A DNA stretch of 64,000 nucleotides from Nitrospira sp. Its GTDB lineage: Bacteria > Nitrospirota > Nitrospiria > Nitrospirales > Nitrospiraceae. This document shows positions 44,750 to 53,021 of this stretch, piece by piece. The notes under the pieces are model-generated. The model worked only from the letters and a program-made list of their open reading frames with translations, searched no databases and was not told the origin of the DNA. Where the stretch lies: the NCBI GenBank assembly GCA_024760545.1, contig CP060501.1, positions 1,091,501 to 1,155,500 on the forward strand. Direction: 5' to 3'. Each line of letters starts with the position of its first letter. Position 1 is the stretch's first letter. A program made the position numbers and the translations under genes.

Positions 44750-45256
44750 TTACAGCTCCGTTTCTTTTTCTTTTTCCGGAACCTTCCCGGCTGATTCGAG
44801 CAGATCACGCCCGACGAGAATCGGCGCATTGAAATGTATCGCCAGGGCGATTGAGTCGGATGACCGGCTGTCGAACACTTTGACCTGATCGTTGAGCGAG
44901 ACAGTGAGTGCTCCAAAGTACACACCGCCTCGCAACGTGATGACCGTCTGGGTCACCTTCCCACCATAGGCCTCCAGGATCGCGCGCATCAGATCGTGCG
45001 ACATCGGACGAGGCAATTGTTCCCCATTCAACACACCTTGAATCGAGAGAGCCACCGTCACATCAACGAAAATTGGAATGGTGCGGCCTTCGGCCTGCAG
45101 CAACACGACCGGACCGTGATCCGAGACACGAACCTTGACCTCGGTAATCGTGATTGGATCAGGACGAGCGGTTGGTGGCTCATCCGTCAGGGCAAGCGCA
45201 TGAACCGGCACGAGACAGAGCAGCGTAACAAGTACCAGCAGCCTGTATGGAGCCAT
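44750..45256 (-). CDS. exported bifunctional-nuclease (BFN/DUF151) domain protein
   Basis: A signal peptide (MAPYRLLVLVTLLCLVPVHA) is followed by the BFN domain: VVLLQAEGRTIPIFVDVTVAL, RPMSHDLMRAILEAYGGKV, VYFGALTVSLNDQVKVFDSR and SDSIALAIHFNAPILVG. Most bacterial BFN-domain proteins are cytoplasmic; a signal peptide makes this one unusual. Nuclease activity was shown for the plant homologue, but for bacterial members it is an extrapolation. GGGAGGG precedes ATG 45256. 17 bases downstream of the MBL hydrolase gene. Confidence 0.82.
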   Translation of the reverse strand: MAPYRLLVLVTLLCLVPVHALALTDEPPTARPDPITITEVKVRVSDHGPVVLLQAEGRTIPIFVDVTVALSIQGVLNGEQLPRPMSHDLMRAILEAYGGKVTQTVITLRGGVYFGALTVSLNDQVKVFDSRSSDSIALAIHFNAPILVGRDLLESAGKVPEKEKETEL

Positions 45257-45273
45257 GGTCCCTCCCCGTCCTG

Positions 45274-45912
45274 TCATGCACGGACAAACTGATTCGTCTC
45301 CTTTTCGACGCCGATTTCAGTTTCCGGCCCGTGTCCGGTCACCACGGTTGTGGCTTCGTCGAGCGTATAGAGTCGCTCGCGAATCGATTCCTCGATGGCC
45401 TCAAAGTTGCCGCCCCATAAATCGGTCCGGCCGATACTTCCCCGAAAGAGCGTATCGCCGGCCAGCACGAGTTGTTCATTCGGCACATGAAAACTCATCG
45501 ACCCGGGCGTATGGCCCGGCGTGTGAATCGCCACGATCGGGATCTGACCCAGCATGACCTGTTCCTCATCTTGAAGCCAATGGTCCGGAGGCAGCGCCGG
45601 GACATAAGAAACCCCGAACACGCGACATTGCAATTCCAGATTTTTCCACAGATCGAGATCACCCTGGTGCAGGCAAATCGTCGCGCCGGTCGCCTTCTTG
45701 ATTTCGCTGGACGCTAAAAAGTGGTCGAGATGGGCGTGCGTATGGAGGATGTGACTGACGGTGAAACCCAGTTTCTGCACCTCATGGAGAATTCGCTCCG
45801 GCGCCCCACCGGGATCGATGACAACGGCTTGCTTCGTGATCGGATCGCCGATGATCGAACAGTTACAGCCAAGCGGAGGGACGGAGAAGGTTTTCCGAAG
45901 CAGTGAAGGCAT
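45274..45912 (-). CDS. MBL-fold hydrolase (YcbL/glyoxalase II-like)
   Basis: 212 residues with the metal motif HTHAHLDH, then His in AIHTPGHTPGSMSFHV and LVLAGDTLFRGSIGRTDLWGG, the signature of the small glyoxalase II-like group (GloC/YcbL). These hydrolyse S-lactoylglutathione or similar thioesters in the cytoplasm. The substrate is not certain because the lineage may use another thiol. Upstream of the BFN protein, same strand. Confidence 0.85.
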   Translation of the reverse strand: MPSLLRKTFSVPPLGCNCSIIGDPITKQAVVIDPGGAPERILHEVQKLGFTVSHILHTHAHLDHFLASSEIKKATGATICLHQGDLDLWKNLELQCRVFGVSYVPALPPDHWLQDEEQVMLGQIPIVAIHTPGHTPGSMSFHVPNEQLVLAGDTLFRGSIGRTDLWGGNFEAIEESIRERLYTLDEATTVVTGHGPETEIGVEKETNQFVRA

Positions 45913-46096
45913 CACTGAGGCATGCTACAGCTGGACGGCACTGCGGTGCAAGCTAGTGACATTCATGATGCTGCCGCAGTTCTCATCGTAAAGAACATAC
46001 CGCTGAGGAGGCGGAAGGATCAAACACTCGAATCCCACGTGGACAAGTCGGGCTAAAGCGTGGATAATCCCCGCACTTTATTCGGAGGACACTCGC

Positions 46097-46828
46097 GTGA
46101 AAGACGACATGTCTGTGCCCCAGTGGTCATTGCGGATCGGATCCATATTGGTCTTGGCCATCTCGGGATGCGCCCCGGACGACAGTCCCTTTCGCGCCGA
46201 GAACGACGCCCTCAAGAAGCAAATCACCAAACAAGAATCCCTTCTCGGCTCACTGCAGGACGGGAATAAGGTGATGCAACAGCAAATCGACCTGCTCAAT
46301 CAGGAACTCCGTGACGCGCGGCACACGACCGAGAGCGCCAAGACCGAGACCAAACAGCTCACCGAGCAACTGGAACTGCAACTGGCGCAAACCAAACGCA
46401 TGAGCGCGGAAGTCCAACGCACCACGGCGGCCCAAGCCGCTCAATCGCTCAATATCGATGAGAAGGGGGCACAAGTCGATACCTTACCTCGACCCATGAC
46501 GACCGTTGCAAAGGCTATTGAGGAGACACTCACGCGGAACGGCTATCAACTCAAGCTGAGCGCCAAGACCGATCAACGGACGGCCTATGTTACGGCACGC
46601 AAGGTGTCGACCCCGACTTCACTCGAAGTGGCCGGCTTTCGGAATCAATATGTCATCTCCCTCCAGGCTCTTCCCGCCAATGTCACCAAACTCAGCGTGA
46701 AAGCGGAATTTGAAAAACTCGCGCAGGGCGGGCGTATCTTGACTGTCAGTGCTGAGGAAACCAGTGAAATCGAGCGCCGTCTGATCGGGGAAATCAACAA
46801 GGCGCTCGAAGCGCCAAGCAAAACATAG
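46097..46828 (+). CDS. coiled-coil lipoprotein of unknown function
   Basis: GTG 46097 follows CGGAGGA. The lipoprotein signal ends in LAISGC. A coiled coil of ~70 residues follows (residues 35-110, Lys/Gln/Glu-rich). The C-terminal ~120 residues form an alpha/beta domain that begins MTTVAKAIEETLTRNGYQLKL and ends with the charged region SEIERRLIGEINKAL. The architecture suggests an envelope-anchored protein. I recognise no family, and the adjacent AAA+ gene is independent. Confidence 0.65.
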   Translation: MKDDMSVPQWSLRIGSILVLAISGCAPDDSPFRAENDALKKQITKQESLLGSLQDGNKVMQQQIDLLNQELRDARHTTESAKTETKQLTEQLELQLAQTKRMSAEVQRTTAAQAAQSLNIDEKGAQVDTLPRPMTTVAKAIEETLTRNGYQLKLSAKTDQRTAYVTARKVSTPTSLEVAGFRNQYVISLQALPANVTKLSVKAEFEKLAQGGRILTVSAEETSEIERRLIGEINKALEAPSKT

Positions 46829-46981
46829 GGTTCCGTCTTCTAGGTTGATACCCCGCAAGAGCTCCACTTCAACGATGGGTTCATCAGGCAAGATCTACTT
46901 GTACCTTCGTCCGCCCAACATCCGGTGACATTCACCGGTTTTCTTGGCCCGGCCGATACCTCGTGCTAGCATTTCCACGCC

Positions 46982-48541
46982 ATGGCCTTGTCGACCAGCG
47001 TGCACGATCTCCGCACCCTGATCCGTTCCTCCCACCCTCTTGTCGTCATCGAAACGGTGGAAGAAGAACGGGTACTGGCTTTGCTCCAATCGGTCACGGC
47101 ACAAGAGCGCATGCCGCTCTTTGAGTGGTCCGTCACGAGAGGGCTCACCCGCGCCGACGAAGCCCCGACCCTCAGCAAGTTGACCGCCACTCCATTGGCG
47201 GTTCTTCAACATCTTCATGGCCTCACCGTGGAGGCGGTATTCTGGCTCAAGGATCTCGCGCCGCACCTTCAAGACCCAGCCGTATGCCGTCAGCTTCGAG
47301 AGGTTGCAGCAGCGTACAGCCGATCTCGTGCGACCTGTGTGCTCACCGGCCAACCCATCGCGCTGCCGTTGGACCTTGAAAAACTTGCCGTGCGGCTCGA
47401 TCTGAAGTTGCCGGATCGAGCAGAACTCCAGTCCATGTTGCGCGGTCTCCTCCAATCGCTCGGCCCTCGAACCACACCTCGCGCCCGTTCGACGACCCTT
47501 GCGCAAAGCATCCTTAGTTCAATCAGCGAGGCCAGGGCGGCAGACAAGGGACCCACCACCCAGGAGTCTGACGCAATTCTCCGTGCCCTACAGGGCTTGA
47601 CCCTCCATCAAGCGCGCCAAGTCATCGCTCAATGCATCGTCGAGCGCGGCACCCTCTCTGCCGAAGATGTACAGACCATCCTCAAGCGTAAGGTTCAGGC
47701 AATCAAGGATGGCGGCTTGTTGGAATATTATCCTTTGGAGGACAATCGGTTTGAGTTGGGGGGATTCACCAGTCTGAAGTCCTGGCTGGAACGCGCCCAA
47801 GTCGGATTTACCGCCGAAGCCAAATCGCTCAACCTCACACCCCCTCGCGGCATTATGCTGGTCGGTGTGCCGGGCTGCGGCAAGTCGCTTGCCGCGAAGG
47901 CGATCGCACGCGAGTGGAAGCTTCCGCTCCTGAAACTCGATGCAGGTCGGTTGTTCGACAAGTTCGTCGGCGAATCGGAAAAGAATTTCCGTAAGGCGAT
48001 TGAGATGGCGGAGTCCTTGTCCCCGATCGTCCTGTGGATCGATGAAATCGAGAAAGCCATGGTGGCCGGCGGAGGAAGCGGCGAAGCCGACGCGGGCTTG
48101 AGCCGCCGACTCTTCGGCGCCTTCCTCACCTGGCTGCAGGAAAAGAAGCAGGACGTGTTTGTCGTCGCCACGGCCAATGATCTGTCCTCGCTGCCACCCG
48201 AACTCCTTCGCAAGGGCCGGTTCGATGAAATCTTTTTCGTCGACCTGCCGGACGACGCCGAACGCGAAGCCATCTGGAAAATTCACCTCGGGCTGCGCAG
48301 GCAAGACAGCAAGAAGTTCGACCTCGGCAAGATTGTCAGTGCCAGCGACGGCTTTAGCGGCTCGGAAATCGAACAAGCAGTGGTGGCGGCTCTCTATCGG
48401 GCTCTCCATCAGAAAACGCCGCTCACAACCGACCTACTGGTCGAAGAATTGACCCACACCATCCCGCTCTCCGTCACCAGGCGCGAAGACATCGATGCGC
48501 TTCGACAGACGGCCAAAGACCGATTCGTGAACGTGCGGTAA
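46982..48541 (+). CDS. Ycf46-like AAA+ ATPase
   Basis: 519 residues. The N-terminal half (about 1-250) is the non-catalytic domain of Ycf46-type proteins (ALSTSVHDLRTLIRSSHPLVVIET, VEAVFWLKDLAPHLQDPAV). The C-terminal half is an AAA+ module with Walker A GVPGCGKSLAAKA, Walker B IVLWIDEIEKA, sensor 1 VVATANDLSSLPPELLRKGRFDE and the arginine finger region. Cyanobacterial Ycf46 is linked to CO2 use; its role elsewhere is unknown. The next gene starts 6 bases after its stop, suggesting an operon. Confidence 0.88.
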   Translation: MALSTSVHDLRTLIRSSHPLVVIETVEEERVLALLQSVTAQERMPLFEWSVTRGLTRADEAPTLSKLTATPLAVLQHLHGLTVEAVFWLKDLAPHLQDPAVCRQLREVAAAYSRSRATCVLTGQPIALPLDLEKLAVRLDLKLPDRAELQSMLRGLLQSLGPRTTPRARSTTLAQSILSSISEARAADKGPTTQESDAILRALQGLTLHQARQVIAQCIVERGTLSAEDVQTILKRKVQAIKDGGLLEYYPLEDNRFELGGFTSLKSWLERAQVGFTAEAKSLNLTPPRGIMLVGVPGCGKSLAAKAIAREWKLPLLKLDAGRLFDKFVGESEKNFRKAIEMAESLSPIVLWIDEIEKAMVAGGGSGEADAGLSRRLFGAFLTWLQEKKQDVFVVATANDLSSLPPELLRKGRFDEIFFVDLPDDAEREAIWKIHLGLRRQDSKKFDLGKIVSASDGFSGSEIEQAVVAALYRALHQKTPLTTDLLVEELTHTIPLSVTRREDIDALRQTAKDRFVNVR

Positions 48542-48547
48542 CCGCAA

Positions 48548-49375
48548 ATGCGATTCCTGTTCATCATGGCCACAATCGCGATTGCCACCCTCGTGGGCTG
48601 CACCAGGCCGGCCCAGAAGCCGGACCGGAACGCCTTTGAACCACCGACACCGGCGGATAGCACTGCGCCGCCGGAATCCTCTATATCGGTCCAGCGCACA
48701 GCACCAGCCATGCCGGCCCCGGAGCATCCCCCCTTGCTCCTGAGGACATCGCTTCCCAGCCGATCCGCCATCGTTCAGTCCGCTGCAAGACTGGTCGGCG
48801 CACGAACGATCACAAGCCAAGGCAGGCGCATCGCTTACGACTGCGCCGGAGTAGCGCGCGCGATCTTCCTGGAACATGGCATCGATCTATATCGTGGACC
48901 TATCGATGATCAGAAAGGGAATGGCGTCCGGCTTATCTACAATCATGTGCGTCAACATGGTGTTGTGCATCAAGGGTCGGATGTCCACCCGGGCGACCTC
49001 GTATTTTTCGATAACACATGGGATTTCAATGGCGACGGTAAGCTGAACGATCCGCTCACCCATGTAGGCGTCGTCGAGCACTCGGACCGCGACGGCACCG
49101 TGGTCTTCATCAGTCGAGTCGCCGACGCGATCGCGCGCTACCGAATGAATCTGAGTCAACCTCACATTCACAAGACCGCTGACGGCCACGTATTGAACGA
49201 CTATATACGGCGGAAGCACCCGACCGACCCCGACAATGCGGCTCGATTGACCGGTGAGCTCTTCTCCTTCTACGGAAGCCTCTTAGATCCTCAGCGAAGC
49301 ACCTCCTTGGCCGACACCTTCACTGGGAATCAGAGCAGGCAGCGGGCTTCCGTCTCGGCGGTACCCGAACGATGA
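48548..49375 (+). CDS. NlpC/P60-like lipoprotein (peptidoglycan hydrolase-like)
   Basis: A lipoprotein signal (lipobox LVGC), a Pro-rich linker, and a C-terminal papain-like domain. The likely nucleophile is Cys in RIAYDCAGVARAIF, and His is in DPLTHVGVVEHSD. A DFNGDGKLNDP segment (EF-hand-like Ca loop) sits inside the domain. This is typical of a broad NlpC/P60 or CHAP relative acting on peptidoglycan. The third residue of the triad is not obvious. Probably cotranscribed with the Ycf46-like gene. Confidence 0.72.
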   Translation: MRFLFIMATIAIATLVGCTRPAQKPDRNAFEPPTPADSTAPPESSISVQRTAPAMPAPEHPPLLLRTSLPSRSAIVQSAARLVGARTITSQGRRIAYDCAGVARAIFLEHGIDLYRGPIDDQKGNGVRLIYNHVRQHGVVHQGSDVHPGDLVFFDNTWDFNGDGKLNDPLTHVGVVEHSDRDGTVVFISRVADAIARYRMNLSQPHIHKTADGHVLNDYIRRKHPTDPDNAARLTGELFSFYGSLLDPQRSTSLADTFTGNQSRQRASVSAVPER

Positions 49376-49576
49376 CGCCAATCGCCGGACCGTCTTATGA
49401 CAATCCAACTCCACGGAAAAGGCCAGGATTTGCCAGCCGAAGAGAAACAGCACGATGATCTGGCTCACCACTACAGAACAAGCGCATGGTATCCGATAAG
49501 GGACATATCAAGGCGTCAATCATATGAGGACCGGCACTGAGTCCCAATTCTTCCATTGACCTGGTAAGATTATTCT

Positions 49577-50008
49577 ATGGCTACCTCATCTAAACAAACA
49601 CATGTCCGAGAAACTAACCCGCTCCGTCGAACTCTCACGGATGTTCGGCATGGTCTGCTGGGCCTGCATAAGGCTTTGATCGTAGCGGAGCAGCTGACCT
49701 ATGAGCGGATCTATGGGCGCGTGGACTCCACGGGCCAACTCCTACAACTGGTGATGAACGATCCGTGGTTTACTTGGCTGCATCCGCTTTCCAACATGGT
49801 CGTTCGCATCGACGAGTTGCTGGATGGAGGCGAGCGGCTGACGGTCGACGATGTCGCCATGCTGTTGACCGAGGTGCGCGCGTTGATTCGCCCCTCGGAA
49901 ATGGGCGATGGGTACGAGCGGAGTTACTATGAAGCGTTGCAGCGCGCCCCCGACGTCGTCCTCGCTCACTGCGAGATGAAGAAGTTGCTGACACTGCCAT
50001 CGCTGTAG
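49577..50008 (+). CDS. conserved hypothetical helical protein
   Basis: 143 residues, soluble and strongly helical, with no signal peptide. The central part (TDVRHGLLGLHKALIVAEQLTYERIYG) and WFTWLHPLSNMVVRIDELLDGGE look like a conserved single domain. I do not recognise a characterised family. It is isolated; 201 bases upstream and ~250 downstream carry no gene. Confidence 0.6.
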   Translation: MATSSKQTHVRETNPLRRTLTDVRHGLLGLHKALIVAEQLTYERIYGRVDSTGQLLQLVMNDPWFTWLHPLSNMVVRIDELLDGGERLTVDDVAMLLTEVRALIRPSEMGDGYERSYYEALQRAPDVVLAHCEMKKLLTLPSL

Positions 50009-50256
50009 AACCCATCACCACTCCAAGCCGTGAAAAATGAGGGCGGCCGGCTGATAAGGGGCGTCCTGTTACCCTGAGCAGGTCGCCTTTCTTGTTGTCG
50101 CTTTCACCCTGCCGGCACTGAGCCACCTTGTTCCCCACCTCACAATTCTCTGATAAAGCTATTGAGCAAGATTGCTACAATCTGGCAAAGATGCCTCATC
50201 CATGCGATCGACTTTTCAGAGAGATACATAGGTTTGCCCTTTGCCTGATAAGGAGC

Positions 50257-50919
50257 ATGAGCACAGCTCACTCGATAAGAAAGAAGATGACGTTCATCAC
50301 ACCCCGACCGATGCTTGCTCTAGCGCTTGTTCTTCTTCTCTCCCCTCATTCGGCTTTCGCCGAAGTTCGTTCTGTCGACGTCCTCGTCACGGTCATAAAA
50401 GACAGAGTCGTCGCCCTGCCGGGAGGAGGAAGTCCTGTTGAGGAAGCATTAGGAGTCAATGAAACTGTCGTCGCAACGGCGGCACGAGGGCCAGCCGGTT
50501 TTGCGCAGACGTCCCGCAGACTCTTGGGATTTTCTTCTGGTTTACGCCGATGGACTGAGGTGCAGTTGGGTGTCGAGGAGCAGGTCGAGCGGCATCATGT
50601 GCTACCGCGTCTGCTTTTCGTTCAGACCAACCGGCGAGTTCATGGGTTTCAAGAAAGCCGAGGTCATTGGTTCAGCGAGGCGCTGGGACCGAACGAACTC
50701 GTGAAGCAAGTCCAGGGTCGAGGCCATGTGGTCATCGCGATTACCTCCGAGCGAGCGCTGGCATTTTCCGCTTTCACGGGAGGATTCTTCACCGTGCGTT
50801 GGACGGCGAATGAACAGGTGCAAGCGGTGGATCAGACAAATGACGCCGCGATGGTTCGCACCTCAGCCCGGCACCTGACATTTCGTTCCCAAACAGGCGG
50901 ATGGGCGGAGATGAGGTAA
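50257..50919 (+). CDS. exported beta-repeat (propeller-like) protein
   Basis: A signal peptide (PMLALALVLLLSPHSAFA) is followed by four degenerate repeats of ~45 residues, each with a hxF strand, a Gly, an aromatic-x-Glu and a turn with (N/E)E-x-V: LLGFSSGLRRWTEVQLG, VHGFQESRGHWFSEALG, ALAFSAFTGGFFTVRWT, HLTFRSQTGGWAEMR. This suggests a small propeller or beta-solenoid. ATG 50257 and ATG 50287 are both possible; the frame also extends upstream to 50128. Function unknown. Confidence 0.6.
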   Translation: MSTAHSIRKKMTFITPRPMLALALVLLLSPHSAFAEVRSVDVLVTVIKDRVVALPGGGSPVEEALGVNETVVATAARGPAGFAQTSRRLLGFSSGLRRWTEVQLGVEEQVERHHVLPRLLFVQTNRRVHGFQESRGHWFSEALGPNELVKQVQGRGHVVIAITSERALAFSAFTGGFFTVRWTANEQVQAVDQTNDAAMVRTSARHLTFRSQTGGWAEMR

Positions 50920-50960
50920 AGACCCGTCTACTTCCTCGGTCATGACGAATGTTCCCCACA

Positions 50961-51398
50961 TCACAAGCGGTCTTCATCAAGTTCGATGACATCAGCCCAG
51001 GTGGTCACAAGTGGGAGTGTCTCAACCCGCACACCACGCTTGGTCGCAATATCTCTCAATCGGCCTTCAAGTCGCAGACGGGCTGCCTCATCCTTCGGGC
51101 AGGAGGCCAGCAGTCCTTGGGACCATTGCGCAACCTCCTGATCGGAGACCTTGCGGCCGTTGGCCTTTACCCAGGTGAGCAAGTCTTCATCCGTCCCACC
51201 GGCTAAAACCTGCTGCTCAAATACCTTCGCATCGATGCCCAGAAAATCGGTCAAATATTTATCGAACCCAACCGTGATGTAGTTGTAATCCTGAATATGC
51301 CCGCCGTTGCGTAGACGAATCTTGTCGATAAATCGCCCCAAGTGGGCGATGCCGCCAAGAAGAGCTTTCGGGCTGCGGGGATACATTTCATGGGGCAT
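50961..51398 (-). CDS. DUF5069-family protein
   Basis: 145 residues. The pattern YPRSPKALLGGIAHLGRFIDKIRLRN, then HIQDYNYITVGFDKYLTDFLGID, matches the DUF5069 family common in Planctomycetes, Verrucomicrobia and Nitrospirota; its function is unknown. There is no signal peptide and it is predicted cytoplasmic. GGAGA precedes ATG 51398 by 9 bases. Convergent with the propeller-like protein. Confidence 0.8.
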   Translation of the reverse strand: MPHEMYPRSPKALLGGIAHLGRFIDKIRLRNGGHIQDYNYITVGFDKYLTDFLGIDAKVFEQQVLAGGTDEDLLTWVKANGRKVSDQEVAQWSQGLLASCPKDEAARLRLEGRLRDIATKRGVRVETLPLVTTWADVIELDEDRL

Positions 51399-51507
51399 CG
51401 ATTAGTTCTCCGATTTGAATGATTGCAGCACGATACAAATATAAAACCCGTAAAGTCTAGTCAGATTGCCCCTCCCCTTGACACTTCCTGTGTCTTGCCG
51501 AAGTCCA

Positions 51508-51536
51508 TTGACGTGATAATCGTAACGGCATACCTT
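51508..51536 (+). promoter_or_regulatory. candidate promoter of the kinase/TrxR-like operon
   Basis: TTGACG (51508-51513), 17 bases, TACCTT (51531-51536), about 50 bases before the kinase start codon. A second TTGACA occurs at 51478 without a good -10. Spacing is ideal but the -10 is only moderate. Confidence 0.35.
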
Positions 51537-51588
51537 ACCGGAGTCTCAATCTTCCGATACACCTTGCGGGAAAGTTCGTGAGAACCAT

Positions 51589-53019
51589 ATGAATCCAGCT
51601 GACCTACAAAAACTCCCGTTGTTCGCGGGCCTTACCCCAGAAGAGACTAGCTGTCTCGAACAAGGCGAGGAGCTACAGGTGCCGGCCGGTGAGATCATCG
51701 CCAGAGAGGGGGATTCCGCGACCGCGTTTTACGTGATTCTCGAAGGAGAGATTCGCGTCAGCAAGACCTACAGCGGTCAAGAAGTGGTGATGGCGGTCCA
51801 TACGGCCGGAAAGTTTTTCGGTGAAGTGTCATTGCTGTTGGACATCCCGTACTTCGTCGATGCCCAGACGCGAATTCCCTGCCGGCTCTTGCGATATTCA
51901 AAAGAACAGTTCTGGTTATTGATGCGCCTGTGCCCATCGGTAGCGAAGGAAATCTTGCGGACCATGGCGGCGCGGCTTCGAGGGCTGGAGGGGTTTTCCC
52001 AACAACGGGAAAAGCTCGTCTCGCTTGGGACCATGGCGGCCGGCCTCGCCCATGAACTCAACAATCCGGCTGCGGCGGCACGTCGCGCCGCTGCCGACCT
52101 GCTCAGCGTCGCAGGCGGCTTTCCAGCCCTCGCCTGCCGCCTGAATCAGCGGCAGCTCTCAACGGGACAGTCCGAGGCGGTCGCGCAGATTCAGCGCGAC
52201 ATCGCCACACGTCCTCAACCCACAACGCCGTTGGATCCCCTGACCCGGAACGATCGAGAGGAGGAGGTGCTGACGTGGCTTGAACGGCACCACATCGCCG
52301 ACGCATGGAAACTGGCCAGTATCTTGGTCGGTACGGGACTGGATCGAGCGTGGCTCGAAGGGATCAGCAAGCAGTTTCCCGAGGAGGCGATGGGCGATGT
52401 GCTGAGATGGATGACGGGAACCCTGTCGCTACAGGAGTTGACTCAACAGGTCGAACGTAGCACCAGCCGCATCGCGGAATTGGTGAACGCGGTGAAGGCT
52501 TATTCGTACGAAGGCCGCGCCCCGCTGCAGGAGATCGACATCCACGAAGGGCTCGAGAGCACGCTGACTATGCTGTCCCATAAGCTGAAAGGCGTCACAC
52601 TGGAACGGGAGTACGATCGTTCGCTTCCCCCGATTCCCGCGTATGGAAACGAGCTGAATCAGGTGTGGACGAATCTCATCGATAACGCGACCGATGCGGT
52701 GAACGGAAAAGGGAACGTGAGAATCCGCACGCGTCGCGAGGATCATCAAGTGCTTGTGGAGATCCACGACAACGGATCGGGCATCCCCGAAGATGTTCGG
52801 CCTCACCTCTTTGAACCGTTCTTCACGACGAAAGGCGTCGGGAAGGGGACCGGCCTCGGACTGATCATCAGCTATCGCATCGTGGCGGACCGCCATGGCG
52901 GAGAGATCGAATTTGAATCGAAGCCGGGACACACGGTATTCCTCGTCCGCTTGCCGATGACGCGCAAACCGCCGGCGGCCGGCCCCGGACAGAGCGATCC
53001 GTCCAGGGAAAAGGCCTGA
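51589..53019 (+). CDS. cyclic-nucleotide-domain sensor histidine kinase
   Basis: The N-terminal cNMP-binding (CRP-like) domain (residues ~10-130; ATAFYVILEGEIRVSKTYSGQ, GKFFGEVSLL) is fused to a histidine kinase without membrane spans. Phospho-acceptor H155 is in AAGLAHELNNP. HATPase motifs are N-box NLIDNATDAV, G1 DNGSGIP and G2 GKGTGLGL. It is a soluble kinase sensing a small cytoplasmic ligand. The next gene starts 2 bases after its stop and encodes a receiver-domain protein, the likely cognate partner. Confidence 0.9.
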   Translation: MNPADLQKLPLFAGLTPEETSCLEQGEELQVPAGEIIAREGDSATAFYVILEGEIRVSKTYSGQEVVMAVHTAGKFFGEVSLLLDIPYFVDAQTRIPCRLLRYSKEQFWLLMRLCPSVAKEILRTMAARLRGLEGFSQQREKLVSLGTMAAGLAHELNNPAAAARRAAADLLSVAGGFPALACRLNQRQLSTGQSEAVAQIQRDIATRPQPTTPLDPLTRNDREEEVLTWLERHHIADAWKLASILVGTGLDRAWLEGISKQFPEEAMGDVLRWMTGTLSLQELTQQVERSTSRIAELVNAVKAYSYEGRAPLQEIDIHEGLESTLTMLSHKLKGVTLEREYDRSLPPIPAYGNELNQVWTNLIDNATDAVNGKGNVRIRTRREDHQVLVEIHDNGSGIPEDVRPHLFEPFFTTKGVGKGTGLGLIISYRIVADRHGGEIEFESKPGHTVFLVRLPMTRKPPAAGPGQSDPSREKA

Positions 53020-53021
53020 GC

